Origin: Gemmatimonadota bacterium
Lineage (GTDB): Bacteria > Gemmatimonadota > Gemmatimonadetes > Gemmatimonadales > Gemmatimonadaceae
Assembly: GCA_029884515.1 (NCBI GenBank)
Contig: JAOUHR010000093.1
Location: forward strand, 1-7,120
Length of the DNA: 7,120 nt
Direction: 5' to 3'
The position numbers and the translations under genes were made by a program. The notes under the pieces were generated by a model. The model did no database searches. It was not told the origin of the DNA and saw nothing but the letters and a program-made list of their open reading frames with translations. Shown here piece by piece: positions 1 to 6,228 of this stretch (position 1 is the stretch's first letter; every line of letters starts with the position of its first letter).

Positions 1-2829
1 ACTCGGGGTGCTCAGGTAGACCGGGATCGCCACGTTCGTCGCCGAGCGACCGATCGCCAGCGTGTCGCGGCCGAACGAGATCACCGGCGGCACGCTCGCG
101 CTCACGTTCACCGCGATGGGCGCGGACGTGGTCGCGCCGCTCGTCGCGGTCACGGTCGTCGCGCCGAGCGCGACGCCCGTGACGACTCCGGTACCCGACA
201 CGGTCGCGACCGCCGGACTCTGCGACGCGAACGTGAAGGTGCCGCCCGGGATGAAGTAGTTGTTGGCGTCTCGGCGCCGGGCGGTGAGGACCGCGGAGCC
301 GTTCACCGCGACCGTGACCGACGCCGGCGTGATCTCCACCGACGTCATCACCTGTTGCACGGTGAGCGCGGCCGCGCCCGTGACGCCCTGGGCCGACGCG
401 CGGATCGCCGTGAACCCGTTCGCTGCTGCCGCCGCGCGCGCGGTCACCGTCCCGATCGAGTCGAGTGTCGCCACCGAGGGGTTCGACGATGCCCAGGTGA
501 ACGCCACGCCGGTCATGACCGCGTCGAGCGTGTCGTACGCGACTGCGCGATAGCTCCGCGTGCGGGCGAGCGCCGCGAGGGAGAAGGTATCACTCACGGT
601 GAACCCGACCGAGTCACGGACTACCGCGATCCGCTGGATCGGCGTGAGCACGGTGAGCGTCGCCACGCCCGTGATGGCTCCCGCCGTCGCCCGCACTTGG
701 GTGGAACCGAGCCCCACGCCCGTCGCCACGCCCGCCGAGGTCACGGTCGCGATCGCCGAGGATTGCGTGCTCCAGGTGAACGTCGGCTGTGCAGAGAGTG
801 GCACACCGAGCCCGTCCACCGCGCTCGCCGCGAAGCTCGCGGTGCCGGTCAGGTAGACGTTCCTAGTTCCGGGTGTGACGTTGATCGTCGCCAGCCGCTG
901 CTCGACCACGATCCGTGACGAGTCGCGCGTGCCGCCGGCTTCCGTCGCGACGACCCACGCCGTGCCGTTCGCGACCGCGGTCACCCTGCCGAGCGAATCG
1001 ACCGTCGCCACGGCGGGTGTCCGCGAGAGCCAGGTGTACACGCCCGGCACCACCGCGTTCGACGCATCGCGTGCTGTCGCCACGAGCGTGCGCGCGGCGC
1101 CGATGGCCGTCAGGGTGTCGAAGCTCGGCGCGACCGTCGTGCTGGTCACGGCACCACCGCCATTGTTGGCGAGCACCGTGAGCGGCGATCCTGTGAGGCC
1201 CGTCGCCGTCACGGTGAGTGACTGCGCGCCGGTCGCCGGCCCGAGCGTCCAGGTGACACTGGCCTGTCCGTTCGCATCGGTGGTCACGGTGGCCGCCGAG
1301 ACGGAGCCCGCGGCCACCCCGAAGCCGACGCTGAATCCAGCGATCGGGTTCGTGAAGCTGTCCGTGACGCGCACCACCACCGGCTGCGGCAACGCCGTCG
1401 CCGGTGGTGCCGTCTGGTTGCCGCCGGAGACGAGCGCGAGCACGCTCGCATTGCGCGGCGTGATTGCGAACACGGCGGACGTGTCGCCGCCGATGCCGGC
1501 GGCGCTCGTGAGCAGCCGATATCCCGTGCCCGACCTCTGCACGCGGAAGTTGTCGAACCGCGCCACGCCCGCCACGGCCTTCACTCGCGAGGTCCCCACG
1601 AGCGTCGCGCCCGTCGGGTTCACGGCGAAGCTCAGGGACACGGAGTCGGCGTAGAGCGTGTCCTTCGCGTCGAGGGCGTTCCGTGCCTCGACGAGGAGCG
1701 CGCCGATGCTGTCCCCCGCCTGGTACGTCGAGGCGATCTGCTGCGTGATGCGGAGCCGCACGGCGCCCGTGGAGATCGCGGTGGCCGAGACGACCAGCGA
1801 CGTGGCACCGGGGCTGCTCACGGTCACGGTCTGCACGCCGGCCGCCGTGCCGAGCCGCCAGTTGAAGGCGAACCGGCCGAGGCTGTCGGTCAGGGTGCCG
1901 AGCGGCGTGAGCGCGCCGGCGCCGGTCGTGACGACGGCCGCGATGGCGGCGCCGGCGATCGGCTGGCCGTCGGTCGCGTTGAGTTGCACGGTGACGGGCA
2001 GCGCAAGCGTCGCGCCGGCGGTGGCGGACTGGCTGCCACCCGAGACGAGCGCGATCGCACTCGGGCGGGGGAGAACGGTGATGTAACTCGTGTCGGACGC
2101 TGCCCCCGTCGGGAGCGAGACGCGCACGCGGGCCAGGCCGCGAAGGGTCGTCGTAGTGCCGCCGCCACCGCCGCAGCTGGTGAGCGCACCCCGCACGGGA
2201 TCGAGCATCGTGTAGACGAGCGGGACGCCGGCGATCGGCGACGCCTGCCCGTCGAGTGCCGTGCCGGTCACCGTGAATGGATCGCCGGCGACCACGGTGA
2301 GGCTGTCGGGCGCGAGGGTGACGCTCGCCGCATTCGCGCCCGGCCCCACGTAGGTGAGGGCCACCGGAACGGGCGGCGGCGGGCCATCACCCGGACCCAG
2401 CGCGCGCGCCACGACCGGAGTCGGGCCGCCGCGGAACACGGTGTCGCCCGCGGCGTTGACGTACGCGAGCGTGAGCGTCATCGGCTCGCCCGTCGCGGGA
2501 GCGTTCGACGCGATCGGCACGCGGAAGCTGATGGCCACCGAGTCCGCCGCACTCTCGAAGCTCACCACGGTGTCGAGCGCCGCGGTCGCGTCGGCGCGCC
2601 GGAAGACGAGGCGCACGCGATTGAACGGCACCACGCACCCGGCGCCGGCCGCCACGTTCTGGAGTGGCGCGGGGAACTCGGAGAGGAAGGAGAGTCCGTC
2701 GGCGTAGCGCACGCGACCGCCCTCGGGGCCCGTCACTTCGCGTCCACAACTCAGGGATGAGAGCGCAAGCGCCCCCACCATGACGGCAAGGGCGCGGCGG
2801 GACGGTGCGGCGACCGCTCGGGAGCGCAT
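1..2829 (-). CDS. Large multi-domain bacterial Ig-like (BIG) repeat lipoprotein/surface protein, C-terminus outside window
   Basis: The frame is open for 943 codons from the ATG at 2829 to the window edge, so the 3' end is missing. The N-terminus is basic (RSRAVAAPSRR), followed by a hydrophobic stretch and a cysteine at residue 28 (LSSLSC). This looks like an export signal, possibly lipoprotein type, although serine at -3 is not a classical lipobox. Residues 29-145 match no family I recognise; a proline-rich linker (GDGPPPPVP) follows at 147-155. Ig-like modules then run in series: about 168-253, 257-350 (starting LVSGGSQ), 351-460, 463-560 (starting LVSGGNQ, Big_1-like), and four Big_2-like units at about 563-643, 644-727, 728-824 and 825-910. 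The Big_2 units share the pattern W/F-x-S...P-x-VATV-x-x-x-G-x-VT. A further module starts near 911. Such proteins usually present beta-sandwich rods for adhesion or polymer contact; the ligand here is unknown. The start has no Shine-Dalgarno sequence. Confidence 0.88.
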   Translation of the reverse strand, partial: MRSRAVAAPSRRALAVMVGALALSSLSCGREVTGPEGGRVRYADGLSFLSEFPAPLQNVAAGAGCVVPFNRVRLVFRRADATAALDTVVSFESAADSVAISFRVPIASNAPATGEPMTLTLAYVNAAGDTVFRGGPTPVVARALGPGDGPPPPVPVALTYVGPGANAASVTLAPDSLTVVAGDPFTVTGTALDGQASPIAGVPLVYTMLDPVRGALTSCGGGGGTTTTLRGLARVRVSLPTGAASDTSYITVLPRPSAIALVSGGSQSATAGATLALPVTVQLNATDGQPIAGAAIAAVVTTGAGALTPLGTLTDSLGRFAFNWRLGTAAGVQTVTVSSPGATSLVVSATAISTGAVRLRITQQIASTYQAGDSIGALLVEARNALDAKDTLYADSVSLSFAVNPTGATLVGTSRVKAVAGVARFDNFRVQRSGTGYRLLTSAAGIGGDTSAVFAITPRNASVLALVSGGNQTAPPATALPQPVVVRVTDSFTNPIAGFSVGFGVAAGSVSAATVTTDANGQASVTWTLGPATGAQSLTVTATGLTGSPLTVLANNGGGAVTSTTVAPSFDTLTAIGAARTLVATARDASNAVVPGVYTWLSRTPAVATVDSLGRVTAVANGTAWVVATEAGGTRDSSRIVVEQRLATINVTPGTRNVYLTGTASFAASAVDGLGVPLSAQPTFTWSTQSSAIATVTSAGVATGVGLGSTQVRATAGAITGVATLTVLTPIQRIAVVRDSVGFTVSDTFSLAALARTRSYRAVAYDTLDAVMTGVAFTWASSNPSVATLDSIGTVTARAAAAANGFTAIRASAQGVTGAAALTVQQVMTSVEITPASVTVAVNGSAVLTARRRDANNYFIPGGTFTFASQSPAVATVSGTGVVTGVALGATTVTATSGATTSAPIAVNVSASVPPVISFGRDTLAIGRSATNVAIPVYLSTPS
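2745..2829 (-). other. N-terminal export signal of the Ig-repeat protein, possible lipoprotein signal
   Basis: Residues 1-28 form a typical signal layout: arginine-rich n-region (R2, R4, R11, R12), hydrophobic h-region (ALAVMVGALAL, residues 13-23) and C28 after SSLS. If C28 is the lipidated residue, the mature protein begins CGREVTGPEGG. The -3 residue is serine rather than leucine, so signal peptidase II recognition is uncertain. Cleavage by signal peptidase I is the alternative. Confidence 0.55.
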
Positions 2830-2886
2830 CGACCCGAAACTACGTGCGCATCCGAAAGGCGGACAGGGCGCCCACCCCGCTTCGCA

Positions 2887-2902
2887 TGTGACCTTGGTCA
2901 CA
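2887..2902. promoter_or_regulatory. CRP/FNR-family operator-like palindrome
   Basis: TGTGACCTTGGTCACA is a perfect inverted repeat of two 7-base arms around TT. It fits the CRP half-site consensus TGTGA-N6-TCACA exactly. It lies in the 113-bp gap between the metallo-hydrolase stop and the Ig-repeat start, centred about 65 bp upstream of the latter's ATG, a position suited to control of that gene. No convincing -10 or -35 box is visible downstream; the best -10 candidate is TAGTTT at 2842-2837 on the minus strand, which is weak. Which regulator binds, and whether it activates or represses, cannot be read from the sequence. Confidence 0.6.
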
Positions 2903-2942
2903 AAGGCGTGAGGGCCCCCCGCTGATGCCGCTCCGCGACTCC

Positions 2943-3728
2943 CTATCCCCGCTCCTGCAGCACCCCGCGCACGAGGTTGATCCGGGCGTAGTCCCCGCCG
3001 CTCACCCAAGCGGTGGAGTCCTCCCGCCCCAACACCGCGTTCCGGATGGCGCGGTCGCTCCAGCCACCGGCCGCCAGGCGCTCGATCTCGCCGATGGTCT
3101 CCTCCATCCACGCGACCTTCGCGCCCAGCTGCTCCCTCGGGTGCTCGAGGACGCCGCGGTGCGCGTCGAAGAACCGCTTCGGTCCGAGTGCGAGCACCGC
3201 CTTGAGCGATCGCACCTCGCCGCGGACGTCCTGCCCGGGGTGCGCGATCCGCACCTTCACGCCGATGAACAGGTCGCCGCCGAACACGGTCTCCCGCTCG
3301 GCGTCCCAGACCACGTGATGGTCGGGAGAGTGTCCGGGCGCCGGCATCAACTGGAGTGCGGGGTGGAGGAACGGACCGATCGGCTCCCTCAACGGGCTTG
3401 CGGTGCCCCAACAGACGCGCCGATACCAGCCGATCGGGCGTGGCGCGCGGACCATGGCCTCGGTCTCCGCCGCGAGCTGCACGGGCACGCCACGCCGGAC
3501 CAATGGATCGATGTTGCCGGCGTGATCCTCGTGCGCGTGCGTCACGATCGCCCCGCCGGGTCGGGTGCCGTCGAGCCAGCCTTCGAGGTCGCGTCCCGCG
3601 TGCGGGAACCCGGTGTCGATCAGCACGCCGCGGGTCACGTATGCGCTGACGGCGTAACCCATTGCGCGACTGCTGCGTGTCGAGAAATGCAGCTGGGTGA
3701 CGTCGTCGTGGTCGATGAGGCGGAGCAT
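2943..3728 (-). CDS. MBL-fold metallo-hydrolase (glyoxalase II/LACTB2-like)
   Basis: Encodes 261 residues if begun at the ATG at 3728 (MLRLIDHDD). All signature ligands of a di-metal metallo-beta-lactamase fold are present: H64-x-H66-x-D68-H69 in THAHEDHAGN, H133 in PAPGHSPDHH, D152 in FGGDLF, and H190 in FDAHRG. IDTGF at 37-41 is the usual strand before the first metal motif. Residues about 197-261 (EQLGAKVAWMEETIGEIERL and onward) form an alpha-helical C-terminal tail like the winged-helix extension of LACTB2-type and glyoxalase II-like hydrolases. No signal peptide is seen, so it is probably cytoplasmic. The substrate cannot be named; thioesters, lactones, phosphoesters and RNA are all used in this superfamily. 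An in-frame ATG at 3836 would add 36 residues, but these are low-quality sequence antisense to the greA leader, so the shorter start is preferred. It is divergent from greA and lacks a Shine-Dalgarno sequence. Confidence 0.88.
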   Translation of the reverse strand: MLRLIDHDDVTQLHFSTRSSRAMGYAVSAYVTRGVLIDTGFPHAGRDLEGWLDGTRPGGAIVTHAHEDHAGNIDPLVRRGVPVQLAAETEAMVRAPRPIGWYRRVCWGTASPLREPIGPFLHPALQLMPAPGHSPDHHVVWDAERETVFGGDLFIGVKVRIAHPGQDVRGEVRSLKAVLALGPKRFFDAHRGVLEHPREQLGAKVAWMEETIGEIERLAAGGWSDRAIRNAVLGREDSTAWVSGGDYARINLVRGVLQERG

Positions 3729-3731
3729 TGC

Positions 3732-3760
3732 TTGAACGATAATGGGCGGCGGGGTATACT
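3732..3760 (+). promoter_or_regulatory. Sigma-70-type promoter for greA
   Basis: TTGAAC at 3732-3737 and TATACT at 3755-3760 are separated by exactly 17 bp. They match the -35 consensus at 4 of 6 positions and the -10 consensus at 5 of 6. The expected transcription start is A3767, giving a leader of about 89 nt before the greA ATG. The stretch between -10 and start is CCCGGC, a GC-rich discriminator of the kind associated with stringent control in proteobacteria; applying that here is inference. Confidence 0.72.
3753..3758 (-). promoter_or_regulatory. Possible opposing -10 element for the metallo-hydrolase gene
   Basis: The palindrome GTATAC at 3754-3759 makes the greA -10 partly symmetric. 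Read on the minus strand it gives TATACC at 3758-3753. This would start transcription near 3746 and leave a leader of about 18 nt before the ATG at 3728. No matching -35 is seen at the right distance (CGCACC). A second weak choice is CATTAT at 3744-3739, which would give an almost leaderless mRNA. Confidence 0.3.
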
Positions 3761-3766
3761 CCCGGC

Positions 3767-3820
3767 ACGCAGGACGGTGCGGCGCCCGGTCATCACACGG
3801 CCGGGCGTCGACCTTTTTTT
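3767..3820 (+). ncRNA. Predicted short greA leader RNA (GraL-like)
   Basis: If transcription starts at A3767 and stops in the T7 tract, the product is about 52-54 nt: an unpaired 5' segment of about 13 nt, the GC-rich hairpin and a U-tail. E. coli greA is known to produce an array of short leader transcripts, GraL, by termination inside its leader. The arrangement here is analogous in architecture; no primary-sequence homology is claimed. Existence as an RNA is inferred from promoter plus terminator only. Confidence 0.45.
3780..3820 (+). terminator. Intrinsic terminator/attenuator in the greA leader
   Basis: Positions 3780-3791 pair with 3799-3810 to form a 12-bp stem. Its core of seven perfect G-C pairs is CGCCCGG (3783-3789) with CCGGGCG (3801-3807). 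The extension carries G-U wobbles at 3782/3808 and 3790/3800, and the loop is about 7 nt (3792-3798). After ACC comes a run of seven T (3814-3820). This is a textbook intrinsic terminator, yet it lies between the greA promoter and the greA start, oriented to stop greA transcription. No gene upstream on this strand needs it. It therefore reads as a leader attenuator or the 3' end of a short leader RNA. Confidence 0.72.
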
Positions 3821-3855
3821 CTGCGCCCGTTGTCACCTACCCGAGGGCCGCCCGT

Positions 3856-4329
3856 ATGATCGAGGCGCTCAAGCAGAAGCTCACGGACGAAGCCGACAAG
3901 CTCCGATTCGAACTGAACGTCACGCTGCCCAGCGAGATCCGCAGAGCCGTCGAACTCGGCGACCTGCGCGAGAACTCGGAGTACAAGGCCGCCCTGGAGC
4001 GGCAGCAGTTCGTGCAGGCGCGCCTCGGCCAGCTCACGCAGCGCCTCTCCAAGCTCTCGAGCATCGACGAGTCGCAGATCGCAACCGACGCGGTGGGACT
4101 CGGGTCGAAGGTCGTGGTGGAGGACCAGGACACCAAGTCGCGCGAGAACTACCACATGATCTTCGGCGACGCCGAGGACTTCGACGACGGGCAGGTGACG
4201 ATGTCGTCTCCGATCGGGCGCGCGCTGTTGGGCAAGAAGGTCGGCGATCTCGCGGTGCTGCGGTTGCCGGCGCGGAACCGGAAGCTCCGCATCGTGGAAC
4301 TGATGACGATCCACGAGAGCGACGACTGA
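3856..4329 (+). CDS. greA: Transcript cleavage/elongation factor GreA
   Basis: Encodes 157 residues, matching the usual GreA length of about 158. The N-terminal half (residues 1-75) is the coiled coil that enters the RNA polymerase secondary channel. Its tip reads GDLRENSEY at 35-43, with D36 and E39 equivalent to the catalytic acidic pair D41/E44 of E. coli GreA. The C-terminal half (about 80-153) is the FKBP-like domain, including SSPIGRALLGKKVGD, which binds the polymerase rim. GreA rescues backtracked polymerase by stimulating cleavage of the extruded RNA 3' end. The start at 3856 is set by GAGGG at 3843-3847, 8 nt upstream and the only clear Shine-Dalgarno in the window. An in-frame ATG at 3742 lies upstream of the predicted transcription start and is rejected. 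The gene is monocistronic and convergent with the tlpA-like gene. Expression is probably limited by the leader terminator. Confidence 0.96.
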   Translation: MIEALKQKLTDEADKLRFELNVTLPSEIRRAVELGDLRENSEYKAALERQQFVQARLGQLTQRLSKLSSIDESQIATDAVGLGSKVVVEDQDTKSRENYHMIFGDAEDFDDGQVTMSSPIGRALLGKKVGDLAVLRLPARNRKLRIVELMTIHESDD

Positions 4330-4335
4330 CCTGTT

Positions 4336-4361
4336 CCGCGGCGCATTGCGACGCGCTGCGG
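4336..4361 (+). terminator. GC-rich hairpin after greA, candidate terminator without U-tract
   Basis: Seven bases after the greA stop codon, CCGCGGCGC (4336-4344) pairs with GCGCTGCGG (4353-4361). This forms a 9-bp stem with one G-U pair and an 8-nt loop. No T-run follows, so it may slow or stop polymerase only as a U-less hairpin or may protect the mRNA 3' end. The wobble becomes an A-C mismatch on the minus strand, so the hairpin is better formed in the greA transcript. Confidence 0.35.
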
Positions 4362-4404
4362 CCCTGGTGTGGAGCGGCGTCACGCCCTCCGCGCGACCCG
4401 GCTA

Positions 4405-4419
4405 CCCCTCAGGGAGGGG
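4405..4419. repeat. Small inverted repeat at the 3' end of the tlpA-like gene
   Basis: CCCCTC-AGG-GAGGGG is a perfect 6-bp stem with a 3-nt loop that spans the TGA of the thioredoxin-like gene. It has no T-run on either side. It could contribute to 3'-end formation between the convergent genes, but it could also be chance in GC-rich DNA. Confidence 0.25.
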
Positions 4420-4987
4420 CGGCCCTCTCCGCGAGCGCGCTCGCGAGTGCCGCGTTCAGCTCGACGTCGTCCGCCGTGATCGGTCCCATGTGGCGCCACC
4501 GGAGCGTCCCCGCGCGGTCGATCAGGTAGGTCGCGGGCACGCCGATGGCGAGGAAGGCGTTCGACACCTTGTCGTCAGGGTCGAGCCAGAGGGGGTAGGT
4601 GGCGCCGAGATCCCTCGCGAAGCTCTCCACGCGCGACTGCTCGCTCGGCAGGTCGATACTCACGCCCACGACGTCGAGCCCCTCGGCCGCATGCCGCTGG
4701 TGCAGCGACTCGAGGGCCGGGATCTCCTCGCGACAGGGCTTGCACCAGGTGGCCCAGATGTTGAGCAACACCACCTGGCCTCGCCGGTCGGCGAGCGAGA
4801 TGTCTGTGCCGTCGAGCAGGTGCGCTGAGTACGCCGGGGCCTGCGCGCCGATGGAGACACCGCGCACCGCGCGCGAACTCTCGCACGCCGCGGTGATCGT
4901 CAGCGCGACGGCGCCCGCGACGAGGGCGCGGAACGCGCTCCTGATGGAGTCCGCGCGGCCGGCGCGGCTGCGGGGCCTCCGGGTCAA
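4409..4987 (-). CDS. TlpA/ResA-like thiol-disulfide oxidoreductase, predicted lipoprotein
   Basis: Encodes 192 residues from a TTG at 4987. This TTG overlaps the TGA of the upstream gene as TTGA, implying coupled translation; no ATG or GTG occurs in frame before the catalytic domain. The basic n-region (TRRPRSRAGR) and hydrophobic LVAGAVALTITAAC suggest lipidation at C35. The thioredoxin fold follows: GAQAPAYSAHLLDGT at 47-61, the redox site WCKPC with C82 and C85 after LLNIWAT, and the cis-proline loop GVPAT with P151 before the YLIDRAG strand. AhpC/TSA- and TlpA-family proteins of this type act outside the cytoplasm, usually reducing disulfides in partners such as c-type apocytochromes or copper proteins. 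No cytochrome c maturation genes are nearby. The neighbouring BNR lipoprotein with its CxCC motif is the obvious candidate client. A start further inside is possible but would lose the signal. Confidence 0.88.
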   Translation of the reverse strand: MTRRPRSRAGRADSIRSAFRALVAGAVALTITAACESSRAVRGVSIGAQAPAYSAHLLDGTDISLADRRGQVVLLNIWATWCKPCREEIPALESLHQRHAAEGLDVVGVSIDLPSEQSRVESFARDLGATYPLWLDPDDKVSNAFLAIGVPATYLIDRAGTLRWRHMGPITADDVELNAALASALAERAAPP

Positions 4988-6228
4988 GGTGCGCCCACGC
5001 GCACCATCGCGACCTTGACCGTGCTCGGACTCCCCGGCACGGTCCACGCGATCACCGCGCCGCCTGGCACGCGGGTCATCCGTGGGAATCCGCTCGACCG
5101 CGCGCCGCTCGACGGCGAGACGACGGCGGGCTCGCCCATCGTCCCGTCCGCGCGCACGACGCGCACCCACACCTCGGCGGAGTCGCCACCGGTGCGCTCG
5201 ATCCAGCTCACGAGTGCCGTGCGCCCATCGAGCATCTCGAGGTCCACGCGGCCGGTGGGGAGGCCGCCGTCCACGCGCGCGGGCACGCCGAACGTCGCCC
5301 CGGCGTCGGCGGAGAAGGCGACGCGCACGCGCGCCGTGTCCTGCGCGCCGGTGAACCAGACGGCCGCGACCGAATCGTGCATCGCGCCGATCGCCGGTCC
5401 GTTCACGGGGCAACTGCGGATCTCCCAGCCGTCGGGGTGCAGCGTCCGGGGCTCCGTCCACGCACCGTCCACGAGTCGCACGACGGACATGTCGCGGATC
5501 TCGGCGTCGCTCCGGTCACGGTAGACCACCACGGGACCGCGCGATGTCATCGCGCTCGCGGTCTGGCAACAGTCGCAGACGCGCGTGTCGAGGATGCGAG
5601 TCGCGGTCACCCGGCCGTCGTCCCAGGTGGCGTAGCCGAGTTGCATGGCGGGGTGTGCGTCCCGGGCTGCGCCCACGAGGCCCGCGCCGCCGTCGAGCAG
5701 CGTCACGCCCGCCCCGCCGTCCGCGAACGGCAGGATCGAGACGAACCCATGCTCGGCGGGGATGCCCGGCGCGTGCGGCAGCGCGCTCTCGCTCCACGTG
5801 GCGCCCTCGTCGAGCGATTCACTCATGCGCACGTCATATGCGTACGTGCCGCGGCCATTCCGCTGCAGCCAGTGCGCGACCAGTCGTCCGTCCGCGAGCG
5901 GCACCACCGAGGGGAAATCCGCCCAGTTCACGAAGAGGTCGGTGCGGCGCAGGATCTCGCGCGCCTCGGACCACGTGGTGCGCGTGGAGTCGAGGAACGC
6001 GAACCGGAGGGCCACGCTCGAATCGGTGGCGCGCGCGAGCCAGCTGAGCGTCACGCGGCCGTCGGGTGCGGTCGCGACGAACGGCTCGGCGGCCCCTGCG
6101 CCGACCGGCGAGGGGAGCGCCGTGATCGTGACGGCCGGCACGGCGTCGCGGCCGCAGGCGGCTGCGAACGCGATGACGACGAGGAGGCACGCGACGGCGA
6201 GCGCGCGGTGGGAATCGGCGGTTCTCAT
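4984..6228 (-). CDS. BNR/Asp-box (sialidase-like fold) lipoprotein with CxCC motif
   Basis: Encodes 414 residues from the ATG at 6228. The signal ends LLVVIAFAAAC, a good lipobox with C25 as the lipidated residue, so the mature protein is membrane-anchored outside the cytoplasm. The body is beta-rich with two Asp boxes (S-x-D-x-G-x-T-W/F): SLDEGATW at 138-145 and SADAGATF at 306-313. Recurrent D-G-R strand turns mark a beta-propeller like that of sialidases. The arginine triad and catalytic residues of true sialidases cannot be identified, so enzyme activity is not claimed. Between the boxes are VCDCC (C218, C220, C221) and SCPVNGPA (C273), which could bind metal or form disulfides. The reading frame continues upstream to 6651, but that part is antisense-like sequence within glpD, and the signal peptide fixes the start at 6228. 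No Shine-Dalgarno is seen. Its stop overlaps the TTG of the TlpA-like gene. Confidence 0.85.
   Translation of the reverse strand: MRTADSHRALAVACLLVVIAFAAACGRDAVPAVTITALPSPVGAGAAEPFVATAPDGRVTLSWLARATDSSVALRFAFLDSTRTTWSEAREILRRTDLFVNWADFPSVVPLADGRLVAHWLQRNGRGTYAYDVRMSESLDEGATWSESALPHAPGIPAEHGFVSILPFADGGAGVTLLDGGAGLVGAARDAHPAMQLGYATWDDGRVTATRILDTRVCDCCQTASAMTSRGPVVVYRDRSDAEIRDMSVVRLVDGAWTEPRTLHPDGWEIRSCPVNGPAIGAMHDSVAAVWFTGAQDTARVRVAFSADAGATFGVPARVDGGLPTGRVDLEMLDGRTALVSWIERTGGDSAEVWVRVVRADGTMGEPAVVSPSSGARSSGFPRMTRVPGGAVIAWTVPGSPSTVKVAMVRVGAP
6154..6228 (-). other. Lipoprotein signal peptide of the BNR protein
   Basis: Residues 1-25: an n-region with R2, H7 and R8, a hydrophobic core AVACLLVVIAFA (residues 11-22) and the lipobox AAAC ending at C25, followed by GRDA. 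It supports the start at 6228 over longer in-frame alternatives. Confidence 0.75.

Noticed and set aside
875..1654. 259-codon open frame on the plus strand within the Ig-repeat gene
   Set aside because: It is exactly antisense to an uninterrupted Ig-repeat reading frame with clear domain motifs. It has no RBS, and the Thr/Val/Ala-rich translation mirrors the opposite strand.
2156..2175. GCC/GCC/ACC triplet run as a possible microsatellite or phase-variable tract
   Set aside because: It is short and imperfect and stays in frame (Gly5 in the protein). There is no sign of a frameshift switch.
1984..2760. 258-codon plus-strand frame rich in Arg, His and Glu
   Set aside because: It is antisense to the N-terminal third of the Ig-repeat gene, with shadow-type composition and no recognisable motif.
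3729..3836. 36-residue N-terminal extension of the MBL hydrolase from the ATG at 3836
   Set aside because: It would cross the greA promoter and leader hairpin, resembles no known N-terminus, and the fold begins naturally at MLRLIDHDD.
3742..3855. 38-residue N-terminal extension of GreA from the ATG at 3742
   Set aside because: The ATG lies upstream of the predicted transcription start and between the -35 and -10 boxes. GreA orthologues begin at the 3856 equivalent, which also has the Shine-Dalgarno site.
2925..4529. 534-codon open frame on the plus strand
   Set aside because: It runs antisense to the metallo-hydrolase and out of frame through greA. Its composition is arginine/histidine/proline/glycine-rich with no domain, as expected for a shadow frame in GC-rich DNA.
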